NCBI GenBank assembly: GCA_963789825.1
Contig: CAWBME010000001.1
Location: 186,001-250,000, forward strand
Length of the DNA stretch: 64,000 nucleotides
Reading direction: 5' to 3'
Source: PFL42 sp963789825
Lineage (GTDB): Bacteria; Chloroflexota; Anaerolineae; Anaerolineales; E44-bin32
In this document: positions 57,586 through 64,000 of the stretch, one piece after another
Layout of the letters: each line of letters starts with the position of its first letter
Position numbering within the stretch: position 1 is the stretch's first letter
Notes under the pieces: generated by a model
The model's database searches: none
Seen by the model: only the letters and a program-made list of their open reading frames with translations
Told to the model about the DNA's origin: nothing
Translations under genes and position numbers: made by a program

Positions 57586-59177
57586 GACCCACCTCCGCGG
57601 TCATAGGCCGCTTGACGGTGCAGGAACACCACTTGGCTGTACTCTCCCGGCGAGCCATCCACCAGGTTGGTCCATATCACGCGCAGGGTGACCTTCTTGA
57701 GGTCGGTCTGCCAGTCCTCGATCACCATGACGCCCTCAGCTTCGCTGCGGGCCTCGTCGTTGACCCTCTCCACTTCCTCGTGGAAGCTCTCCAACAAGGC
57801 GGCCATCTCCGCGTTGGGCGCCGAGGCGTATTCGCTGGCCGTGAACGAACCCAGCTGCAGCGCCTCCCATTCCGCCTCACGCAGCGGTCCGGGGTGGGTC
57901 TGCGGCAGCAAGGTGGCGACGGCCTCTTGCTCGGCCGAGGTCGAGACGCCATACCAGGGGGTACCCATGAAGGACAGCACGGCGATGGCGGCCACAGACA
58001 GCGCCGCCAGGGACAGCCCAACGCGACGGTCGCCATAGCGGCGGCTCGGGCCAACCTCGAAGTAGGGCAGGACCAGCAGCAGGCCGATCAGCACCGTGGG
58101 AACGATCACGCCCCAGATCACCTTGTCGCCCAGCTTGAGCATCCCCTGCAACCACAGGAAGTACCAGGGCGCCGTCGTATGCAGCGGGGTGATCAGGGAA
58201 TCGGCCTTGACCTCCAGCGGCGCCTCGTAGAAGAAGGTCGCCGCCGCCAGGAAGAGGAACATCAAGGCCACAATGTAGAACAGCTCGCGGGTGATGATCT
58301 TCGGCATGAAGTACACCCGGCTGTCCATCGGCACCCGCTTGGCCGTGTCCTCACCGACCTTCTCGGATCCCGGCGGCAGGCTGTGCCCGTGATGGATCAC
58401 CTTGTAGTAGTGCACGCCGAAGGCGATCAATCCAATGAACGGCAGCAGCACGACGTGCAGCAGGTAGAAGCGCAGCAGGCCGTCGGCGTTGAACTCCGGA
58501 CCGCCGCGCACGATCAGGTTCATCGTCTGCCCAACCACCTCCGGCGGGAAGGCCTCGACCATCGAAGCCCCGATCGTCACCGCCCACAAGCTGAGCTGAT
58601 CCCAGGGCAGCAGATAGCCGGAGAATGACAGGAACAGAGTGACGCCGAGCAGAATGATTCCGGTAGCCCAGGTGAATTGGCGGGGCTTCTTGTATGAGCC
58701 GGTGACGAAGGTGCGCAGCATGTGCAGGGCGACGACCAGCACCATGGCCTCGGCCCCGAGCTTGTGTAGATCGCGCAGCGTGCTGCCGAGGAACACGTTC
58801 CCCAGCAGGTTGAGCATGTTCTCGAAGGCGGCGTTCGGGGAGGGCGTGTAGTACACCATCAGGAAGACGCCGGTGATGATCTCGAAGACGAAGAAGAAGG
58901 TCGACAGCCACCCCAGGCGGAAGGTGGGGTAGAGGCCGTCCACCAGCGTGTGGTAGTAGGTCGGCCGCATGTGCAGCCAGAAGCCCTCGGCGTGAGGGGT
59001 CAGGCGCGGGTTGGGGCGGCCCGGCGCGTCATCGCGCAGCAGGCCGCGCACATCGCTCGGGTTCAGCCCGGCGGTGACACGCGTGACGATGTCGTCGGCC
59101 TTGGCCCGCCCGGCCTGGCGCAGGCCCTTGGCCTTGACCTCATCCAGAAACGGGATATGCATGCGGAAGATCGCCAT
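57582..59177 (-). CDS. Cytochrome b (b6-type) of a bc complex
   Basis: 531 residues. A soluble extension (about 1-75), then the b domain with heme ligands in HKLGAEAMVLVVALH (Hx13H) and HVVLLPFIGLIAFGVH (Hx14H, the b6 spacing), followed by a fused subunit-IV-like part and a C-terminal soluble extension. The Qo loop reads TTAPWYFLWLQG where most complexes have PEWY. Complete, no frame damage. Works with the Rieske protein 15 bases upstream to oxidise menaquinol. Confidence 0.93.
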   Translation of the reverse strand: MAIFRMHIPFLDEVKAKGLRQAGRAKADDIVTRVTAGLNPSDVRGLLRDDAPGRPNPRLTPHAEGFWLHMRPTYYHTLVDGLYPTFRLGWLSTFFFVFEIITGVFLMVYYTPSPNAAFENMLNLLGNVFLGSTLRDLHKLGAEAMVLVVALHMLRTFVTGSYKKPRQFTWATGIILLGVTLFLSFSGYLLPWDQLSLWAVTIGASMVEAFPPEVVGQTMNLIVRGGPEFNADGLLRFYLLHVVLLPFIGLIAFGVHYYKVIHHGHSLPPGSEKVGEDTAKRVPMDSRVYFMPKIITRELFYIVALMFLFLAAATFFYEAPLEVKADSLITPLHTTAPWYFLWLQGMLKLGDKVIWGVIVPTVLIGLLLVLPYFEVGPSRRYGDRRVGLSLAALSVAAIAVLSFMGTPWYGVSTSAEQEAVATLLPQTHPGPLREAEWEALQLGSFTASEYASAPNAEMAALLESFHEEVERVNDEARSEAEGVMVIEDWQTDLKKVTLRVIWTNLVDGSPGEYSQVVFLHRQAAYDRGGGS

Positions 59178-59192
59178 GGAGATGCCCTCTGC

Positions 59193-59819
59193 CTAGACGC
59201 TGCTGGATGCGCCCTGGATCTTGGCGCCGGTATTTACCCGCAGGGCGACCGTGCCGGGCGGGATGGGCAGGCTCGAACCCTGGCGGCTACCTTCCGTCGG
59301 TTCCGTCTGCGCCAACACATTGCCCTCGGCGTCGACGGCTTCGATCACGAACACGTCCAGGTTGCGCGTCGCCGGGCCGTCGATCTTGGCGCCATCCAGC
59401 AGGTACTTCGAGCCGTGGCACGGGCACTCGAAACGCTCGCCGGTCGGTTCCCAGCGGTACAGGCAGCCCAGGTGGACACACACCTTGTAGAGCGCCTTGA
59501 CGCCGGGGGTCTCGGCCAAGCCCTCGGGCTGGCGGGGGTCGGCCGCCGCCTGCTGCCCCAGGTTGACCAGCCAGAAGCGCCCGGCGGCGAACTCCGCCGG
59601 CGGGCTGTCGGGCGGCGGCACTTGCTCGACCGGGAGAGTGATCACGCCGCCGAACTCCCCCTCCTCGAAGCGCGGCAGGGCGAAGAACAACAGCGCCCCG
59701 GCCGAGCCGGCCAGGTAGATCACCAGCGAGGTGCCCCACAGGTAGTTGAGGAACTCGCGCCGGCTCAAGGGCGGCGAGGCCGGGCTGCCCGCTTGCGATT
59801 CGGCAAGCGCCTCGGTCAT
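59193..59819 (-). CDS. Rieske iron-sulfur protein
   Basis: 208 residues from ATG 59819 (GAGGAGG six bases upstream; a TTG at 59825 is not used). An N-terminal SRREFLNYLWGTSLVIYLAG gives a Tat-type signal-anchor. Rieske motifs CVHLGC (Cys114, His116) and CPCHGS (Cys132, His135) supply the [2Fe-2S] ligands, with Cys119-Cys134 as the disulfide pair. First gene of the bc operon. Confidence 0.93.
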   Translation of the reverse strand: MTEALAESQAGSPASPPLSRREFLNYLWGTSLVIYLAGSAGALLFFALPRFEEGEFGGVITLPVEQVPPPDSPPAEFAAGRFWLVNLGQQAAADPRQPEGLAETPGVKALYKVCVHLGCLYRWEPTGERFECPCHGSKYLLDGAKIDGPATRNLDVFVIEAVDAEGNVLAQTEPTEGSRQGSSLPIPPGTVALRVNTGAKIQGASSSV

Positions 59820-59903
59820 GTGCAACCTCCTCGGTCGAGTTGTCAGGACAGTGGGCCCGGCTGATCGGGGGAGTGGACCCTTGCCTTCCGGGTAGACAGG
59901 CCA

Positions 59904-59932
59904 TAGATATCATAAACCATCGTATTTGTCAA
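59904..59932 (-). promoter_or_regulatory. Candidate promoter for the bc operon
   Basis: On the minus strand a perfect TTGACA (59927-59932) is followed after 17 bases by TATCTA (59904-59909), in an AT-rich island, about 85 bases before the Rieske start. The -35 is perfect, the -10 weak. Confidence 0.5.
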
Positions 59933-59983
59933 ATTATTCACGCCTGACTAGCCTACGCCTGCCGTCCTTCGGGTGCCGGTGGG

Positions 59984-59989
59984 TATAAT
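59984..59989 (+). promoter_or_regulatory. -10 element TATAAT of a probable leaderless promoter
   Basis: A perfect TATAAT ends 7 bases before the ATG of the RNase D gene, so transcription would begin at or next to the A of the start codon. No -35 match and no ribosome site are seen. Confidence 0.55.
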
Positions 59990-59996
59990 TCTGTCG

Positions 59997-61124
59997 ATGA
60001 CGAAGGCCAGCCTCCCCCCCATTGAAGTCATTCAGCGGCCTGAGCAGCTCACGCGGCTGGCGACCAGCTTGAAACGCCAGCCGCGGATCGCCGTCGACAC
60101 CGAATCCAACAGCCTGTATGCCTACACTGAACGCGTCTGCCTGATCCAGTTCTCCACGCCCGAGGTCGATTATCTGGTCGACCCGTTGGCGTTTCCCGAT
60201 CTCTCCCCGCTGCGTCCGCTGCTCGCCAACCCGAAGATCGAGAAGGTGTTCCACGCCGCCGAGTACGACCTGCTGTGCCTGAAGCACGACTTCGACTTCG
60301 AGGTCGCCAATGTCTACGACACGCGCATCGCCTGCCGCACGCTGGGCTGGAAGGAAACCGGCCTGGGAGACATCCTGAACAAGGAGTTCGGCATCAGCCT
60401 CGACAAGCGCTTCCAGCGCGCCAACTGGGGCAAACGCCCGCTGCCCGAGCCGCTGCTGGACTACGCCCGGCTCGACACACATTACCTGCTTCCGCTGCGC
60501 GATCGGCTGGAAACAGCGCTGCGCCAGGAGAATCGCCTCGACGAAGCTGCCGAGGCGATGGCCTACGCCAGCCACACGGAGCTCCCGCACCGCGAGGAGC
60601 GTCCTTCCTTCTGGAGCGTCAGCCACGCCCGCGAGCTGAGCCCGGAGCAGGCCGCCGTGCTGCGCGAAGTGTATGCCGTGCGCGACCGGCATGCCCGGCG
60701 TCTTGATCGTCCACCGTTCAAGGTGATGGAAGACCGGACCCTGCTGCAGATCGCCCGAGTGATGCCAGCCGATGCGCAGCAGCTGGGCGCCATCCCCGGC
60801 ATGACCCCGCGTCAGATCCAGCGCTACGGCGCCGATGTGCTCACCGCCGTCAGCCGCGGCCGCAGCGGACCGCGCCCGCGGCTCCCGAAGAGCGAGAACG
60901 GCGACCAGATCATCCAGGCCCGTTACGAGACGCTGCGCCGCTGGCGCAAACGCGCCGCCGAGGCGCGCCAGATCGAGTCGGACGTGGTGCTGCCGCGCGA
61001 GATGCTGTGGACCATCGCCCGCTCTGCGCCGCGCACGCTCGAAGAGCTCAAGCCGATGATGCATCCCCTGACCTGGCGACACCGGACCTACGGCCCGGAG
61101 ATCATCACGGCCTTATGGGGCTGA
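59997..61124 (+). CDS. rnd: Ribonuclease D-like exonuclease with HRDC domains
   Basis: 375 residues from ATG 59997. The DEDD exonuclease domain shows Asp34 and Glu36 (IAVDTESNSL), Asp91 (HAAEYDLLCL) and Tyr156/Asp160 (LDYARLDTHYLL), the DEDDy pattern. The C-terminal half has HRDC-type modules (PPFKVMEDRTLLQIARVMPA and a second copy near 310-360). 3'-5' RNA processing, for example of tRNA. A GTG-like upstream start at 59973 is not used because the promoter lies between them. Confidence 0.9.
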   Translation: MTKASLPPIEVIQRPEQLTRLATSLKRQPRIAVDTESNSLYAYTERVCLIQFSTPEVDYLVDPLAFPDLSPLRPLLANPKIEKVFHAAEYDLLCLKHDFDFEVANVYDTRIACRTLGWKETGLGDILNKEFGISLDKRFQRANWGKRPLPEPLLDYARLDTHYLLPLRDRLETALRQENRLDEAAEAMAYASHTELPHREERPSFWSVSHARELSPEQAAVLREVYAVRDRHARRLDRPPFKVMEDRTLLQIARVMPADAQQLGAIPGMTPRQIQRYGADVLTAVSRGRSGPRPRLPKSENGDQIIQARYETLRRWRKRAAEARQIESDVVLPREMLWTIARSAPRTLEELKPMMHPLTWRHRTYGPEIITALWG

Positions 61125-61144
61125 CTTTCTGCCCGGAGGGCTGA

Positions 61145-62542
61145 ATGCAACTCGAGTTTCACGGCGCCGCTCGCACGGTTACCGGTTCCCGCCATCTGCT
61201 GCGCCTCAACGGTCATCAGCTGCTGTTGGACTGCGGGCTGTACCAGGGCCGGCGCAGCGACACCTACCAGCGCAATCTCAACTTCCCCTTCGACCCGAAA
61301 GAGATCGACGCCGTCATCCTCTCGCATGCCCACATCGACCATTCGGGCAACTTGCCCAACCTGGTGCGCCAGGGATACCCCGGCCCGGTCTACGCCACCC
61401 ACGCCACGACGCATCTGGCGGATCTGATGCTGCGCGACTCCGGCGCGATCCAGGAGTCCGACGTCGACTACGTCAACAAGCGAAGGGCTCGCAAAGGCGA
61501 GCCGCCGGTTCAACCACTGTATACGGCGGAAGACGCTGCGCGCGCCGCGGCGCAACTGGTGACCCGCGTCTACGACGAACCCTTCGAGCCGATCCCGGGC
61601 GTGGTCGCCCGGCTGGTGGACGCCGGTCACATGCTCGGCTCGGCAGCTGTCGTGCTCGATCTCGAGGAGAAGGGCCGCAAGCTGCGGCTGCTGTTCTCCG
61701 GCGACATTGGCCGGCCCGGCCTGCCGTTGTTGCGCGATCCGATCCTGCCGCAGCAGGTCGACGTGCTGCTGATGGAATGCACCTACGGCGACACGCTCCA
61801 CGACGACCCGGACCTGGCCTATCAGGGCCTGCGCCAGGTCGTCGCCGAGACGCTCGACCGCCAGGGCAAGGTGATCATCCCCGCCTTCGCCGTCGGCCGC
61901 GCCCAGACGTTGGTCTACTGGCTGCATCAGTTGATCGACCGCGGTGAGCTGCCGCGTGTGCCGGTGTTTGTCGACAGTCCGCTGGCGATCGACGTGACGG
62001 CCGTGTTCCGCGAGCACGTGGACGAGCTGGATGAAGAGACCCAGGCCTTCGTCGGCAAAGACACCCACCACACGCCCTTCGGCTTCGGCGAGCTGACCTA
62101 CACGCGCAGTGTCGAGCAGAGCAAGGCCATCAACGACATGCGCGGCCCGGTGATTGTGATCTCGGCTTCCGGCATGGCCGAGAACGGCCGCATCCTGCAC
62201 CACCTGAAGAACAACATCGGCGATCGACGCAACACGATCCTGATCACTTCCTGGATGGCCCCCCAGACCCTCGGGCGCCGCCTGGCCGAGGGCGCCGAGC
62301 GCGTGCGCATCTTCGGCGACGAGTACCGGGTCGAGGCTCAGGTGGTCAGCCTGAATGGGATGTCGGCGCACGCCGACCAGTCCTTCCTGGTCGAATACGC
62401 CCGGGCCACCCGGGACACGCTGCGCAAGACCTACCTGGTTCACGGCGAGGCCGAGCCGGCGGCGGCGCTGGAAGCCAAACTCAAGCAGGCCGGGATCGGC
62501 GCCGTGCACTACCCGGATCTGGGCGAAGCGGCTGAGCTGTAG
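61145..62542 (+). CDS. RNA-type metallo-beta-lactamase fold protein (beta-CASP)
   Basis: 465 residues, ATG 61145. Zinc motif HAHIDHSG (His61, His63, Asp65, His66), His162 in DAGHMLGS, Asp187 in FSGDIGRPGL, then the beta-CASP region with VIIPAFAVGRAQ, ISASGMAENGRILHHLKNN and a last His in GMSAHADQ. The family processes RNA 3' ends or degrades RNA. It starts 20 bases after RNase D, so both RNA enzymes are likely cotranscribed. Complete. Confidence 0.92.
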   Translation: MQLEFHGAARTVTGSRHLLRLNGHQLLLDCGLYQGRRSDTYQRNLNFPFDPKEIDAVILSHAHIDHSGNLPNLVRQGYPGPVYATHATTHLADLMLRDSGAIQESDVDYVNKRRARKGEPPVQPLYTAEDAARAAAQLVTRVYDEPFEPIPGVVARLVDAGHMLGSAAVVLDLEEKGRKLRLLFSGDIGRPGLPLLRDPILPQQVDVLLMECTYGDTLHDDPDLAYQGLRQVVAETLDRQGKVIIPAFAVGRAQTLVYWLHQLIDRGELPRVPVFVDSPLAIDVTAVFREHVDELDEETQAFVGKDTHHTPFGFGELTYTRSVEQSKAINDMRGPVIVISASGMAENGRILHHLKNNIGDRRNTILITSWMAPQTLGRRLAEGAERVRIFGDEYRVEAQVVSLNGMSAHADQSFLVEYARATRDTLRKTYLVHGEAEPAAALEAKLKQAGIGAVHYPDLGEAAEL

Positions 62543-62577
62543 CGCTCAACCGTTGGGCCTGCCCTTGGGAGGCAGCC

Positions 62578-63355
62578 ATGCCTTCGAGCGCCTCGCAACT
62601 GCCCGGCGATTTGTACCCCGACCACCTGGATCTGGAGGCCGCCCGCCAGGAGCAGGTTGACCCGCGCGCCGGGGTCCCCCTGGGGGCAGCGCGCTCCCCG
62701 CTGTACGGCTTGCTGATCGCCCTGCTGTGGGTGTACCGCACCACGCTGGTCCGTTCGGTGCGCGTGCTGGGTCGAGAGAACATCGAGACCGGCGCCCGCA
62801 TCCTGGTCTCCAACCATGCCCGCGTCAGTGACGCTTTCCTGTTGCCCTTCATCTACCATCGACGGGTCCACGGCCTGGCCCAGGAGGAGAGCTTCAGCCT
62901 GCCCGTGCTTGGCAGGCTGCTCAAGCACGCCGGGCAGATCCCAGTCCGCCGCGGGACAGGTTCACACGCCGCGTTGGTCCTGGCTCAGGATTTCCTGGAA
63001 ATGGACGAACATGTCCTGATCTACCCCGAAGGGCGTGCTCACCCACGGCGGAGAGATGCGCCGCGGCCTGACCGGCGCCGCCCGCCTGTCTCACCGCTCC
63101 CGGGTCCCGATGCAGCCCGTCGGCGTCTTCGTCCCCGAAGCCAACACGCGTTGGTTCCACGGCCGCTTCTACGACCGGCCCACCGTCGGCTGCTGGCAGT
63201 TCGGCGGCCCGGCCGTGGTCGCGATTGGCAAGTGCCTGTGGCCGTTTCCGTCTGGCGGAGAGGCAGTGGGCCAACACGAGTTCCGTCAGGCCACCGATCT
63301 GGTGATGAGCCGGGTCAGGGATCTGGTCGAAGCCGCCCGCCTCGCCCTCGCCTGA
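62578..63355 (+). CDS. plsC: 1-acylglycerol-3-phosphate acyltransferase-like protein (one frame change)
   Basis: About 259 codons. Acyltransferase motif I NHARVSDAF (HX4D), motif II region GQIPVRRG, and YPEGR; a frame change near 63035 joins LIYPEGR to LTHGGEMRRGLTGAARLSHR and VPMQPVGVF. The N-terminal LLIALLWVYRTTLVRSVRVL forms a membrane segment. Its TGA overlaps the glycosyltransferase ATG. Likely acylates a glycerolipid or similar acceptor at the membrane. Confidence 0.82.
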
Positions 63356-64000
63356 TGCGCCTCGCCCTGATCAGCCAGACCTACCCGCCGATGGTCAGCG
63401 GCATCTCCATGGCGGTCTGTCAACTGGCCGAGGGTCTGGCCGAACGAGGGCACCAGGTTCTTGTCCTGGCGGCAAGCGAGCGCGGCAAGCCGCACACCGA
63501 CGACACACCCAACCTCCGCCTCACTCGCCTGCGCTCCTTCCCCACGCCGCTGCGCGTGGGGCAGCGGTGGTGTTGGTGGCAGCGGCGGCGTTCTGATGCG
63601 CCACCTGAGTGCCTTCCGCCCGGAGGTCGTCCATCTGCATGATCCAACGCTCGGGGCGCTGCAGGTTCCGGGGCCCATCCATCAGCTCGGGCTGCCGTTG
63701 GCGATTACCGTTCATGCCCTGCCGATCAACGTCGTTCACATCGTTCACGCCCCCCGTCGCTTGCAGCGCTGGATCGAGTCGTACCTGTGGCGCCTGGCAG
63801 CCCGGCGACTGATTCGCTTCGAGGCCGTGGTCACCCCGTCGGAGTACGCAGCCGCAAGCTATGCCCGCCACGCAGGCGTGCATCCGCTCGCCATCAGCAA
63901 TGGCGTCAATCTCCAGCGCTTTCATCCCTCCTTGGGACCCGCAGACGAACGGGCCTCCCTGGCCGAGCGCTTCGGCCTCGACCCAAGCCGGCCGATCATC
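63355..64000 (+). CDS. GT4-family glycosyltransferase (3' truncated, one frame change)
   Basis: N-terminal 215 codons of a GT-B glycosyltransferase. MRLALISQTYPPMVSGISMA opens the Rossmann half, followed by LAEGLAERGHQVLVLA; a frame change near 63580 leads to PEVVHLHDPTLGALQVPGPI, LPLAITVHALPINVV, VVTPSEYAAASYARHAGV and AISNGVNLQRFHP, all GT4 motifs. The sequence stops at the window edge. The overlap with plsC suggests glycolipid synthesis. Confidence 0.82.

Noticed and set aside
1..64000. tRNA, rRNA, CRISPR arrays, transposases
   Set aside because: Looked for cloverleaf-like segments, regular spacer arrays and DDE/Y-type enzyme motifs; none found.

Overview
The window is one contiguous piece of a GC-rich bacterial chromosome. 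It probably comes from a Chloroflexota (Anaerolineae-like) organism. The pointers are a Cys-type CcmE in a complete cytochrome c maturation operon, abundant multiheme cytochromes, a b6-type bc complex with two diheme cytochromes, a membrane TPR protein and a giant RHS protein. This assignment is inference, since no rRNA or tRNA gene is visible. No CRISPR array or insertion sequence was recognised. Many genes, including conserved ones such as ccmA and plsC, change reading frame once or more, often in GC homopolymers and sometimes with a compensating change nearby. I read this mainly as indel error in the sequence and annotate each such gene as one locus.

Layout. 1-9.2 kb: the end of a heme O synthase-like UbiA prenyltransferase, a DUF423 protein, an HsmA-like membrane protein, an M1-type lipoprotein metallopeptidase, a secreted trypsin-like protease, a DUF1800/DUF1501 pair and unknown membrane proteins. 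9.4-13.9 kb: a thioredoxin-fold-like anchored protein, an OmpR-type two-component system and a SIMPL-domain secreted protein. 14.2-26.4 kb: one giant surface protein of about 4,080 codons (N-terminal SBBP beta-propeller, Ig-like and DUF11 domains, then RHS/YD repeats, a core and a C-terminal toxin-like tip), followed 3 bases later by a candidate immunity gene. 27-29.6 kb: a WD40 lipoprotein and a decayed copy of an RHS segment interrupted by small palindromes. 29.7-34.1 kb: a TPR membrane protein, a half-size TauE/SafE protein and a MalY/PatB aminotransferase.

34.4-43 kb is a minus-strand cytochrome c maturation operon, ccmE-F-H-G-(zinc-ribbon CcmI-like)-(diheme lipoprotein)-A-B-C-D. Diverging from it, 43.3-51.3 kb encodes an electron-transfer block: an octaheme cytochrome, a four-cluster ferredoxin, an NrfD quinol-interacting subunit, a NapC/NirT-like nine-heme protein and a decaheme lipoprotein. 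The decaheme gene is preceded by a sigma70-like promoter with a CRP/FNR-like palindrome and a long structured leader. 52.6-59.9 kb is a minus-strand cluster: Rieske, cytochrome b, two diheme cytochromes c, a zinc-ribbon membrane protein, then a NarL-type two-component pair. The window ends with RNase D (possibly leaderless), an RNA-type metallo-beta-lactamase, a PlsC acyltransferase and a truncated glycosyltransferase.

Together the cytochrome genes carry about 33 heme-attachment motifs beside the machinery that would mature them, which suggests menaquinol oxidation linked to periplasmic or extracellular electron transfer. The most unusual region is the giant RHS toxin locus with its immunity candidate, displaced RHS remnant and embedded membrane hairpin.
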